From Plantibacter sp. ME-Dv--P-122b (GTDB taxonomy: Bacteria > Actinomycetota > Actinomycetes > Actinomycetales > Microbacteriaceae), in contig NZ_JARVSC010000003.1 in assembly GCF_030209375.1 (NCBI RefSeq), positions 248,001-312,000 on the forward strand: a DNA stretch of 64,000 nucleotides, written 5' to 3'. This document shows positions 35,586 through 44,179 of the stretch, piece after piece. Every line of letters starts with the position of its first letter. Position 1 is the first letter of the stretch. The notes beneath the pieces are model-generated. The model saw nothing but the letters and a program-made list of their open reading frames with translations. It made no database searches and was not told where the DNA came from. A program made the position numbers and the translations under genes.

Positions 35586-37325
35586 TCAGTCGGGCGACCC
35601 CAGCTGGGTCGCGATGAACCGGACGTCACTGCCCGCCTCCTGCCAGCTCGACCCGCGAGGCAGCAGCAGCCGGCCGTCGCTCGTCAGGGCCCGGAGTTGC
35701 GTCGGCCCGTTACCCCCGACCAGGTTCGTGACGTCCGCCAGCTTCGGAACGGGTGCGGAGCGGCCGCCGATCTGCTGGGTGACGATCGTCGTCCCGTCTC
35801 CGCCGCCCAGCAGGACGGCGACGGTGATGTCGTCGACCCAGGTGACGGTCGTCGCCTCCGTGGACATCACGCGGAGCTCCACGGGATCGCCGAGTCGCAA
35901 CGGCGCGTTCCGGTCACCGCGGATGATCGCGGCGGCCACGAGCCGCGACTGCGTCCCGTCCCTGAGCAGCGCGACGAGGCGCGTCCCCTCCCGGGACACC
36001 TGGATCGAATCGATCGTGGACGCGCCGGTCCAACTCGTCGCGACCTGCACCGTGCCACCCGCGGCGTCGTGCGCGAGCAGTGCGGACGGCGCCGCCGCGG
36101 GCACGGTCCAGGTGAAGCCGAACGGGTCCATCGTCGGCGGGAGCAGTCCCGGACGGTTGTCGACGAGCCGGACGTCGCCGTCCGCCTGGATCACCGTGAC
36201 ACCGGCGGCGGAACGGACGGCGGCCTGGTCGTGGTCGGCGGACAACACGGCCGCGTCTGCCCCGGCCGCCACGACCGCCGTCGAGATCCCCGGCACGGCC
36301 TCGAGCCGGTTCCCCGAGGCGAAGCCGAACTCGTCCCCGCGCTGGACGAGCGCCCGGGGGTCGACCCGCGGTGCGGCGAGCGACAGCGGCGAGACCGTCT
36401 GCGTGGAGTTGCCGACGACGGTGATGGCGACGTTCGAGACGGCGGCGACCCCGCCGACGCTGCCCGACAGCTGCACCAGACTGCTGCTCAGCTGAAGCTG
36501 CATCCGCTGAAGGGTGACCGCGTCCGCCTGCAGGGCCGGTTTGGTCAGGTCCACGCGCGCGGTCCCGGCCTCGACCGGAACGGCGTCGCTCGTGAGCGAG
36601 GTCCCCTCGGGGAACGCCGTCGCCACCGCGCCCTTCAACCATTCCGCCGGTCCGTCGAGCAGCGCCCCGACGATCCTCGTCGCGGTCGACGCCCGCGAGG
36701 GGAACCAGCGCTGGTCGGGGACGAGTCGGGTGAAACTCGGGTCGAAGTAGCTCAGGGAGTAGGCAGCGAAGACGTCGGCGAAGGTCGACGCCTCGAGGAC
36801 GATGCCCGGCGGAGCGGCCGCGATCCGCCACTCCCCCCGCACCTGCTCGAAGGAGTAGGTCCAGCTGAGCGGCGACGAGTTCCCCGATTCGCGGTACTCA
36901 CCCCGGTCGTCGACCGCCGCGACGGGACTGACGGTGAGTTGCACCGTGTCGGCGACCGGGGCGAACGTGCGGCCGCCCTGGTCGATGGTCACCCCGGCGT
37001 CGGGATCCCAGTCGGACCGGAGCGCCGGCGCGAGGAACTCCCGCGCGATCTCGTAGTTGTTCTGCGGGCTCGCGGCGGCGTCGATGAACCCCCGGAGGGT
37101 CTGCTCCGGCGTCGCCCCCTCGGCCGGGCCAGGCGCGATGAAGTTGACGTCGACGTCGCCGCCGTCCCCCTCGACCGTGCCGCCGTCCTGCACGGAACCG
37201 CCCCGCGGGATGCCCACGCAGGCGCAGAGCACCACCGCGAGGAGCATCGGGAGCGCCGCCGCAGCGATCCGACGCGCGGCGGATCGTCGTCTCGGCGATC
37301 GTGCGGGGACGTCAGCCACGAGCAT
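35586..37325 (-). CDS. lpqB: LpqB lipoprotein, accessory of the MtrAB system
   Basis: A 579-aa lipoprotein. The signal peptide ends in L-C-A-C (Cys36 lipidated); the Cys at the -3 position is slightly unusual. A GerMN domain lies at about 205-300 and a beta-propeller-like C-terminal half at about 310-560. LpqB binds the extracellular part of MtrB and tunes MtrA phosphorylation, affecting cell division and antibiotic tolerance in mycobacteria. The start at 37325 overlaps the mtrB end by 14 nt. Length matches M. tuberculosis LpqB (583 aa). Confidence 0.93.
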   Translation of the reverse strand: MLVADVPARSPRRRSAARRIAAAALPMLLAVVLCACVGIPRGGSVQDGGTVEGDGGDVDVNFIAPGPAEGATPEQTLRGFIDAAASPQNNYEIAREFLAPALRSDWDPDAGVTIDQGGRTFAPVADTVQLTVSPVAAVDDRGEYRESGNSSPLSWTYSFEQVRGEWRIAAAPPGIVLEASTFADVFAAYSLSYFDPSFTRLVPDQRWFPSRASTATRIVGALLDGPAEWLKGAVATAFPEGTSLTSDAVPVEAGTARVDLTKPALQADAVTLQRMQLQLSSSLVQLSGSVGGVAAVSNVAITVVGNSTQTVSPLSLAAPRVDPRALVQRGDEFGFASGNRLEAVPGISTAVVAAGADAAVLSADHDQAAVRSAAGVTVIQADGDVRLVDNRPGLLPPTMDPFGFTWTVPAAAPSALLAHDAAGGTVQVATSWTGASTIDSIQVSREGTRLVALLRDGTQSRLVAAAIIRGDRNAPLRLGDPVELRVMSTEATTVTWVDDITVAVLLGGGDGTTIVTQQIGGRSAPVPKLADVTNLVGGNGPTQLRALTSDGRLLLPRGSSWQEAGSDVRFIATQLGSPD

Positions 37326-39003
37326 CCTCCTTGTCGTCGTCGGCCGATCGCACGGTCGGCAGTGAGCGCGTCGTCGGCGCCGTGAGCTCGTCGACGATGG
37401 ACTCGATCGCATCGTCGGGCGGCAGGCTGATGGGCGAGCGGACGATCTCCGTCCCGGGTTCGCGCGGGATGGTGAGGCGGAAGGACGAGCCGGCGGCGGG
37501 CTCCGACCAGACCTCCAGCCACCCCTCGTGCAGGACCGCGTCCTCGAGGGAGATCGCGAGTCCGAGCCCGGTGCCGCCGATGGTGCGCTTGCGGGACGGG
37601 TCCGCGCGCCAGAAGCGGTCGAACACGCGCTCGGTAGCCTCGCGCGTCATCCCCTGGCCGTAGTCGCGCACCGCGATCGCGACCGAGGACTCGTTGCTGT
37701 CCACCGACACGACGATCGGTTTGCCCTCGCCGTGCTCGATGGCGTTGCCGACGAGGTTGCGCACGATCCGCCGGATGCGCCGCGGGTCCATGAGGACCGC
37801 CGAGTATCCACCGGGCGCGACGATCCGGAGGTCCGAACCGGTCGGCTCCGCAAGGGGCCGGAGCTCCTCCACGACCTCCTCCGCGAGATGGACGAGGCTG
37901 GTCGGTTCCAGTTCGAGTTCGATGCTGCCGGCGTCGTAACGGCTGATCTCCAGCAGATCGGCCAGCAGGATCTCGAACCGCCCGACCTGGTCGTGGAGGA
38001 GCTCCGCCGTCCGCTCGGTCGCCGGTGGGAACGAGTCGCGCTGGTCGTAGAGCACGTCGCCTGCCAGGCGGATGGTCGTCAGGGGCGTGCGCAGCTCGTG
38101 CGAGACGTCCGAGACGAACCGCTGCTGCACGAGCGAGAGCTCCGCGAGTTCCTTGATCTGCTTCTGCATGCTGGCGGCCATCCCGTTGAAGGAGCGGGCG
38201 AGGATGGCGAGCTCGTCCTCGCCCTTCTCGGGCATCCGCACGTCGAGGTCGCCGCCGGCGAGGCGTTGACTCGTCTCGGCGGCGAACCGGATCGGTGTCG
38301 CGACGAAGCGGACGATGAACCACGCGGCACCGCCGACGAGGATCATGAGGCCGACGCCCGCGACGAAGAGGGTCCGTTGGACGAAGCCGAGCGTCTGCTC
38401 CGAGTCGCTCAGGTCGAAACCGAGGTAGATCTCGTAGGAGCCGGCGGTCGGCATCGACACCACGGAACCGACGACGATGCCGGCAGTGGTCGAGCCGTCG
38501 GCGGCGGTCAGCGTCACCGACTGCCACTGGAGGGAGTCCGGGTCGGCCCGGACCGCCTCACTGAGCGCGTCCGAGATGACGCCCCCGCCGAGTCCCGGCG
38601 ACTCGAAGCCCGGAGGCGTGACCTGACTGGGGTCCTGCCCGGGAGCGCGGTAGGCGGCGATGAGGGTGCTGCCCGACGTGGTCTGGAGATCGGTCCGCAC
38701 GGTCCCCATGAGCTGCTGCAGCGCGACCCGCTCACTGGCGTCGGACGCGTCGAGGATGCTCTGCGCGGACGCGATGGCGCGTCCGGAGCCGCCGAGCGCC
38801 TGCTGCAGTCGGGATTGGAACAGGTCGTTGCCGATGCTGAACGAGAGGTAGGCGCCGGTCAGGAGGATGGCGAGTCCCGAGAGGCCGACCGTGATGGCGA
38901 CCGTCCGGAACTGCAGCGAGCGCCGCCACTGCGAGCGCACCTGCTGCGGCCACCTCCGCCACAGCCGCCAGTCGGCCGCCCAGCCGGCGAGTCGGGAGGC
39001 CAT
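37312..39003 (-). CDS. mtrB: MtrB sensor histidine kinase
   Basis: A 563-aa membrane kinase. TM1 at about 35-55, an extracellular sensor region (about 57-215), TM2 at about 217-240, HAMP (about 240-290), HisKA with S-D-V-S-H-E-L-R-T-P-L near 303, and a HATPase domain with N-L-V-G-N-A-I-E-H and G-G-T-G-L-G-L-A-I. An acidic tail of about 40 residues follows. It phosphorylates MtrA in response to envelope, osmotic or division signals. mtrA ends 6 nt upstream and lpqB overlaps downstream, so the three form one operon. Confidence 0.95.
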   Translation of the reverse strand: MASRLAGWAADWRLWRRWPQQVRSQWRRSLQFRTVAITVGLSGLAILLTGAYLSFSIGNDLFQSRLQQALGGSGRAIASAQSILDASDASERVALQQLMGTVRTDLQTTSGSTLIAAYRAPGQDPSQVTPPGFESPGLGGGVISDALSEAVRADPDSLQWQSVTLTAADGSTTAGIVVGSVVSMPTAGSYEIYLGFDLSDSEQTLGFVQRTLFVAGVGLMILVGGAAWFIVRFVATPIRFAAETSQRLAGGDLDVRMPEKGEDELAILARSFNGMAASMQKQIKELAELSLVQQRFVSDVSHELRTPLTTIRLAGDVLYDQRDSFPPATERTAELLHDQVGRFEILLADLLEISRYDAGSIELELEPTSLVHLAEEVVEELRPLAEPTGSDLRIVAPGGYSAVLMDPRRIRRIVRNLVGNAIEHGEGKPIVVSVDSNESSVAIAVRDYGQGMTREATERVFDRFWRADPSRKRTIGGTGLGLAISLEDAVLHEGWLEVWSEPAAGSSFRLTIPREPGTEIVRSPISLPPDDAIESIVDELTAPTTRSLPTVRSADDDKEDARG

Positions 39004-39009
39004 GTCGGA

Positions 39010-39693
39010 TCAGCCGGTGACCGCGCCGGCGCGGTATCCGACGCCACGCACCGTCATGACGATCTTCGGGTTGTCGGGGTCTTCCTCGACCTTGGCGCGG
39101 AGCCGCTGCACGTGGACGTTCACGAGTCGGGTGTCGGCCTTGTAGTGGTATCCCCAGACCTGTTCGAGCAGCATTTCACGGGTGAAGACCTGCTGCGGTT
39201 TGCTCGCCAGCGCGAGGAGGAGGTCGAACTCCAGCGGCGTGAGCCCGATGACCCCGTCGGCGCGACGGACCTCATGGCCCGCGACGTCCACCGTGAGGTC
39301 GCCGATGCGGAGCGTCTCCGCGAGGTCGGCGGCCGGCGCCCGCAGACGCGTGCGGATCCGGGCCACGAGCTCTTTCGGGTTGAAGGGCTTCACCATGTAG
39401 TCGTCGGCGCCGGACTCGAGCCCCTTCACCACGTCCGCGGTGTCGGACTTCGCGGTCAGCATGATCACCGGGACGCCCGACTCCTGGCGGATCAGGCGGC
39501 ACACCTCGATCCCGTCGATCCCCGGGAGCATGAGGTCGAGGAGCACGAGGTCGGGCTTGGTGTCGCGGAACGCCTGGAGCGCGCCGCCGCCGTCCGCGCA
39601 GAACGACGGCTCGAAGCCCTCGGTGCGCAGCACGATGCCGATCATCTCGGCGAGTGCGGTGTCGTCGTCGACGACGAGGATGCGTGCGTTCAT
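39010..39693 (-). CDS. mtrA: MtrA response regulator
   Basis: A 227-aa OmpR-family regulator. The receiver domain (about 1-115) has the acidic pocket D9-D10 and phospho-acceptor Asp53 (L-L-D-L-M-L-P-G). The winged-helix domain (about 130-225) has R-V-G-Y-R-A near the end. MtrA is essential in M. tuberculosis and controls dnaA, wall hydrolases and division genes. A GGAG site lies before the ATG, and a TACGCT hexamer near 39757-39762 may be its -10. It is divergent from the MoxR/DUF58 operon. Confidence 0.96.
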   Translation of the reverse strand: MNARILVVDDDTALAEMIGIVLRTEGFEPSFCADGGGALQAFRDTKPDLVLLDLMLPGIDGIEVCRLIRQESGVPVIMLTAKSDTADVVKGLESGADDYMVKPFNPKELVARIRTRLRAPAADLAETLRIGDLTVDVAGHEVRRADGVIGLTPLEFDLLLALASKPQQVFTREMLLEQVWGYHYKADTRLVNVHVQRLRAKVEEDPDNPKIVMTVRGVGYRAGAVTG

Positions 39694-39856
39694 AGCTCCG
39701 TCTCGGGTGTGACCGGCCGGCCGCGCTGCCTGACCGGTGTCCTTACGTCTCGCCTCAGCGTAGTCGAAGTGTCCAGGAGAACCGCCGAAGCGCCGGTCGC
39801 GGGCAGGCTCGGTGTGACAACATGGAGGGGTTCGAGACGGCGAGGGGGTGTTGCTG

Positions 39857-41314
39857 ATGGACACGGAACAGCGAGCCGGGGGCGAGATGGGCGATCAGGA
39901 TCCGAACCCGTGGGCGACGCCGCAGGGGCCACAGCAGCCGGTGACGCCGGAACCGGCGACACCGCAGCCGCTCCCACCGCAGCAGGGGTATCCGCCGCTG
40001 CCACCGCAGGGAGCCCCACAGCAACCCGCGTATCCGTCGCAGCAGCAGGGGTACCCGCAGCAGCCCGGCTCTCCGCCGCAGGCGACGTACCGGCAGCAGG
40101 GGTACGGCCAGCAGCCGTATCCGCAGCAGGTCCCACCCCAGTACACCCAGCCGTATCAGCCGCACCCCCAGGTGCAGCAGCCCGGGTACGGGACCCCTCC
40201 TTCCGCTCCGACCGCCGCCTACGACGCGAACCCGTACGCGACCGATGCGTCCTGGGCCCCTGGTCCCCAGCAGGGATGGGCACCGCCGCCGAAGCCCGGG
40301 CTCATCCCACTCCGGCCGCTGTCCTTCAGCGACCGGTTCGGCGCCCCGTTCCTCGTGCTGCGACGCAACCCCAAAGCGACGTTCGGGAGCGCTCTGCTCC
40401 TGCAGGGCCTCACGGCCGTCCTCTCCCTCGTCATCGTCGGCGTCGTCACCTGGCTCTCACTGAGCCGGCTGTCGCAGGCGGCCCCCGGCGAGGAGGACGC
40501 CATCAGCGCCGGGGCGATCACGGCCATCATCCTGTCCTTCCTCATCCCCGTGGCGGTCTCGATCGCCGGCAGCGCGATCCTGCAGGGCATCATCGCGCAA
40601 GAGGTCGCTCGCGGCACCCTCGGTGAGAAGCTGCCGCTCGGCGTGCTCTGGCGGCGCACGAAGGCGCGATTCCTGCCCCTCATCGGCTACACCTTCCTCC
40701 TGATCGGTGTCGTGACGGTGTTCATCGCCGTCGCGGTGGGCCTCGGATTCGTGCTGACCGGTCTCGGCGGGACCGCGGGCGTGGCCCTCACGGTGGTCAT
40801 GGGCATCGGCGCGCTGCTGGTCCTGATCGCCGCTTCCGTATGGCTCGGGACCAAGTTCTCCCTCACACCGAGCATCATCGTCCTCGAGAACGGCAAGGTC
40901 TTCCCCTCGCTCGCTCGCTCGTGGCGGCTGACCGACGGCTACTTCTGGCGGACCTTCGGCGTCCAGTTCCTCGTCTCCTCGGTCGTCAGTGTCGCGTCGC
41001 AGGTCGTCGCGACCCCGATCAGCCTGCTCGCGAGTCTCGTCCCCGTACTGTTCGTCGGGGTCGACTCGGAGGCGACGATGATCGTCGCCACCATCGCCGC
41101 GCAAGGCTTGTCGCTGCTCGTGTCGGTCATCATCGGCGCGATCACGGTCGTCGTCATCAGCGCCACGTCGGCGGTCATCTACGTCGACCTGCGGATGCGC
41201 AAGGAGGGGCTCGACCTCGACCTCGCGCGGTTCGTCGAGGCCCGCGCGGGCGGCCGTGAGACGGTCGACAACCCCTTCGACGTCGCCGCCGCCGGAGGCA
41301 AAGCGACCCGATGA
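39857..41314 (+). CDS. Membrane protein with Pro/Gln/Tyr-rich N-terminus, GDPD-membrane-domain-like
   Basis: A protein of about 485 aa. Residues 1-150 are low complexity, built of short repeats such as P-Q-Q-G-Y-P and probably disordered in the cytosol. The rest (about 155-460) holds six to eight helices that resemble the membrane domain found fused to glycerophosphodiester phosphodiesterases; no phosphodiesterase catalytic domain is present. It is the first gene of a five-gene coupled operon, its stop overlapping the next start (ATGA). ATG 39857 is used, preceded by a GAGGGGG site. The function is unknown. Confidence 0.7.
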   Translation: MDTEQRAGGEMGDQDPNPWATPQGPQQPVTPEPATPQPLPPQQGYPPLPPQGAPQQPAYPSQQQGYPQQPGSPPQATYRQQGYGQQPYPQQVPPQYTQPYQPHPQVQQPGYGTPPSAPTAAYDANPYATDASWAPGPQQGWAPPPKPGLIPLRPLSFSDRFGAPFLVLRRNPKATFGSALLLQGLTAVLSLVIVGVVTWLSLSRLSQAAPGEEDAISAGAITAIILSFLIPVAVSIAGSAILQGIIAQEVARGTLGEKLPLGVLWRRTKARFLPLIGYTFLLIGVVTVFIAVAVGLGFVLTGLGGTAGVALTVVMGIGALLVLIAASVWLGTKFSLTPSIIVLENGKVFPSLARSWRLTDGYFWRTFGVQFLVSSVVSVASQVVATPISLLASLVPVLFVGVDSEATMIVATIAAQGLSLLVSVIIGAITVVVISATSAVIYVDLRMRKEGLDLDLARFVEARAGGRETVDNPFDVAAAGGKATR

Positions 41315-41979
41315 GCCCGCTGTTCCTCGCGTCGCGCCTCGACGTCCCGCTCGTCCCGGATGCGCCGGGCGCCCGGGACCTGCTCCAGCGCGAACTGTCG
41401 AAGCCCGAATACCAGACGGCTCAGCCGTCGCTGTGGGACATCGTGTCGAAGGCGTTCTGGGACTGGGTGAACTCGCTCCGGGTGCCGGGAGACGGGCCCT
41501 TCACCGGCCTGTTCCCGATCATCGCGATGACCGTGGTCGTCGTCGGCATCGTGATCGCGTTCATCGTGTGGGGCGTCCCCCGGCTCAACCGCCGGAGCGC
41601 CCGTCAGCTCGACCTCTTCGGCGAACGCGACGACCGGACCGCGGAGCGGTTGCGCCAGGATGCGAGGACCGCCGCCGCGGCCGGCGACTGGACCCTCGCC
41701 CTCCAGGAGCTGTACCGGGCGATCGCTCGCGGACTGTCCGAGCGGACGATCGTCGTGGTCACCCCCGGCACGACGGCGCACGGTTTCGCCGCACGGGCGG
41801 CGGCCGCGTTCCCGCAGGACGGGCGCGCACTCGCGGACGCCGCGGACGTCTTCGACGCCGTCCGCTACCTCGAGGCGACGGGCACCGAGGCACAGTACCG
41901 GGAGCTCGAAGCGCTCGACGCCCGGCTCTCCGCTGCCGCGCCGCGGCTCCTCGCCGACCCCGAGGAGCTGGTCCGGTGA
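41311..41979 (+). CDS. DUF4129-domain membrane protein
   Basis: A 222-aa protein with a short exported N-terminus, one helix (about 66-90) and a cytosolic C-terminal DUF4129 domain (about 105-200: L-R-Q-D-A-R-T-A-A-A-A-G-D-W-T-L-A-L-Q-E-L-Y-R style, T-P-G-T-T-A-H-G-F-A). DUF4129 proteins recur beside MoxR and DUF58 genes and may be membrane anchors of that system. ATGA and GTGA overlaps tie it to both neighbours. Confidence 0.8.
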   Translation: MSPLFLASRLDVPLVPDAPGARDLLQRELSKPEYQTAQPSLWDIVSKAFWDWVNSLRVPGDGPFTGLFPIIAMTVVVVGIVIAFIVWGVPRLNRRSARQLDLFGERDDRTAERLRQDARTAAAAGDWTLALQELYRAIARGLSERTIVVVTPGTTAHGFAARAAAAFPQDGRALADAADVFDAVRYLEATGTEAQYRELEALDARLSAAAPRLLADPEELVR

Positions 41980-43193
41980 CGCTCGCGACGAAGCCCACGG
42001 TGCAACGGCAGCCCGAGCCCGACGTCGCCACACCGCGGCTGCGGACCCGGCTGCGGCGGAACCGGTTCTGGATCATCGCGGCGGTGTTCGCGGTCGGGAT
42101 CGCCCTCGTGCTCATGTTCGCGACGCGGGGCGCGTCGATCGACGCCGCCCTGCTCAGCCCGGGCAACCAGACTCCGAACGGTGGGCGCGCACTCGCGCAG
42201 GTGCTCCGCCAGGAGGGCGTCACCGTCACGGAGACGACCACGCTCGACGCGACGCTCGAGGCGGTCGACGACACCGACAGCACCGTCCTCCTGTTCGATC
42301 CCAGCGGACTGCTCGACGCCTCGCAGCTCGAGCGGTTGAGCGACGCCGACGCCGGACTCGTCGTCGTCACCCCCCGGGCCGCGGCGCTCCGCACCCTGTT
42401 CCCCGGCGTCTCGTTCGCGGGCAGCTCGGACGCCGCCGACGTCCTGTCGTCCGACTGCGGCGACCCCACCGCCGAGCGGGCGGGCACCGTCACCGGCGGC
42501 TGGACGCTGTACACGGCCACCGACGCCGACGCCGAGGGCTGCTTCACGGCCGACAGCGGCGGGAGTGCTGTCGTGACGCAGGCGGACGGCGCACGGGTGC
42601 TGCTCGGCTCGGCCGACGCATTGACGAACGACGTCGTCGACCGGGCCGGGAACGCCGCTCTGGCGCTCGGCCTGCTCGGCTCCACCGCGCAGTTGGTCTG
42701 GTACCTGCCGAGCCTCGATGACGTGCCGGTCACCGGTCCCCCGAGCCTCGACGAGCTGACGCCGAGCTGGGTCGCCGGAGTCACCGGCACCGTTGTCGTC
42801 ACAGCGATCCTGGCCATGTTCTGGCGCGGGCGCCGCTTCGGCCCGCTCGTCATCGAGGACCTGCCCGTCGCGGTCCGCGCGAGCGAGACGATGGAGGGGC
42901 GCGCACGCCTCTACCAACGCTCCGGTAACCGTCAGCGGGCGCTCGACGCGCTGCGGATCGGCACCGTGTCCCGCCTCGCGGTCGCCGCGGGCCTCTCCCG
43001 GCACGCCTCCGTCGTCGAGGTCGCCGACACGGTCGCCGGACTCACCGGGCTCGACCCCCGGCACGTGCGGTCCGTCCTGCTCGACGCCGTACCGACGAGC
43101 GACGCCGACCTCGTCTCCCTGTCCGATCACCTGCTCGACCTCGAAGCCGCCGTCGCGCGCGCCACGGACCTCACCGGAAGGAACCATCCATGA
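41976..43193 (+). CDS. DUF4350-domain membrane protein
   Basis: A 405-aa protein. TM1 (about 33-51) is followed by an extracytoplasmic domain (about 55-260) with L-S-P-G-N-Q-T-P-N-G-G-R-A-L-A-Q-V-L-R-Q-E-G-V, typical of DUF4350 (a ThuA/glutamine-amidotransferase-like Rossmann fold). TM2 (about 268-288) leads to a helical cytosolic tail. The start is GTG 41976, overlapping the previous stop (GTGA); the ATG of moxR overlaps its own stop. It probably acts with MoxR and DUF58. The role is unknown. Confidence 0.8.
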   Translation: MTLATKPTVQRQPEPDVATPRLRTRLRRNRFWIIAAVFAVGIALVLMFATRGASIDAALLSPGNQTPNGGRALAQVLRQEGVTVTETTTLDATLEAVDDTDSTVLLFDPSGLLDASQLERLSDADAGLVVVTPRAAALRTLFPGVSFAGSSDAADVLSSDCGDPTAERAGTVTGGWTLYTATDADAEGCFTADSGGSAVVTQADGARVLLGSADALTNDVVDRAGNAALALGLLGSTAQLVWYLPSLDDVPVTGPPSLDELTPSWVAGVTGTVVVTAILAMFWRGRRFGPLVIEDLPVAVRASETMEGRARLYQRSGNRQRALDALRIGTVSRLAVAAGLSRHASVVEVADTVAGLTGLDPRHVRSVLLDAVPTSDADLVSLSDHLLDLEAAVARATDLTGRNHP

Positions 43194-44179
43194 CCGACGC
43201 CCCCGTGCCAGGATCCACCGCACCGAACCCCGACGATCTCCGGCGAGCACTCGCCCAGGTCCGCGTCGAGGTCGGCAAGGCCGTCGTGGGTCAGGACGCC
43301 GCCGTCACCGGGCTCGTCATCGCACTCCTCGCCAAGGGCCACGCGCTCCTCGAGGGTGTGCCCGGCGTCGCGAAGACGCTCCTCGTCCGATCACTCAGCC
43401 ACGCGCTGAGTCTGGACACGAAGCGCGTGCAGTTCACGCCCGACCTCATGCCCGGCGACGTCACCGGCTCGCTCGTCTACGACGCCAAGACCGGCGAGTT
43501 CGAGTTCCGCGAGGGCCCGGTGTTCACGAACATCCTGCTCGCCGACGAGATCAACCGCACACCCCCGAAGACCCAGTCCGCCCTGCTGGAGGCGATGGAG
43601 GAGCGCCAGGTCAGCGTCGACGGCCGTTCGCTTCCACTCCCGGACCCGTTCATCGTGGCCGCCACGCAGAACCCGATCGAGTACGAGGGCACCTACACGC
43701 TCCCCGAGGCGCAGCTCGACCGCTTCCTGCTGAAGCTCGTCCTCGACGTGCCCGAACGCGACGTCGAGGTGGAGGTGCTCCGGCGGCATTCCGCCGGGTT
43801 CAGCCCGCGCGACCTCACGGCTGCGGGTGTCAGGCCGGTCATGGGCGCGGCCGATCTGCGGGCGGCCCAGCTCGAGGTCGGACGCGTGGGTGCCAGCGCC
43901 GACGTCCTCGCCTACATCGTCGACCTCGCGCGCGCCACGCGGCGCAGCCCGTCCGTCCGACTCGGGGTCAGCCCCCGAGGGACGACCGCCCTCCTCGCGT
44001 CGGCGAAGGCCTGGGCCTGGCTGAGCGGCTACCAGTCGATCACCCCCGACCACGTGCAGACGATGGTGCTCCCGGTCTGGCGCCACCGCATGCAGCTGCG
44101 GCCCGAGGCAGAGCTCGAGGGTGTCTCGGTCGACGCGATCCTGCGCTCGATCATGCAGCAGGTGCAGGTGCCCATCTAG
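43190..44179 (+). CDS. MoxR-family AAA+ ATPase
   Basis: A 329-aa AAA+ protein with Walker A (G-V-P-G-V-A-K-T near 53-60), Walker B (L-L-A-D-E-I-N-R near 117-124), sensor 1 (A-A-T-Q-N-P near 156-161) and the MoxR-specific P-E-A-Q-L-D-R-F. MoxR proteins act as chaperone-like ATPases that help assemble or activate partner proteins, usually together with DUF58/VWA proteins as here. It is cytosolic and the fourth gene of the operon, with DUF58 starting immediately after its stop. Confidence 0.92.
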   Translation: MTDAPVPGSTAPNPDDLRRALAQVRVEVGKAVVGQDAAVTGLVIALLAKGHALLEGVPGVAKTLLVRSLSHALSLDTKRVQFTPDLMPGDVTGSLVYDAKTGEFEFREGPVFTNILLADEINRTPPKTQSALLEAMEERQVSVDGRSLPLPDPFIVAATQNPIEYEGTYTLPEAQLDRFLLKLVLDVPERDVEVEVLRRHSAGFSPRDLTAAGVRPVMGAADLRAAQLEVGRVGASADVLAYIVDLARATRRSPSVRLGVSPRGTTALLASAKAWAWLSGYQSITPDHVQTMVLPVWRHRMQLRPEAELEGVSVDAILRSIMQQVQVPI

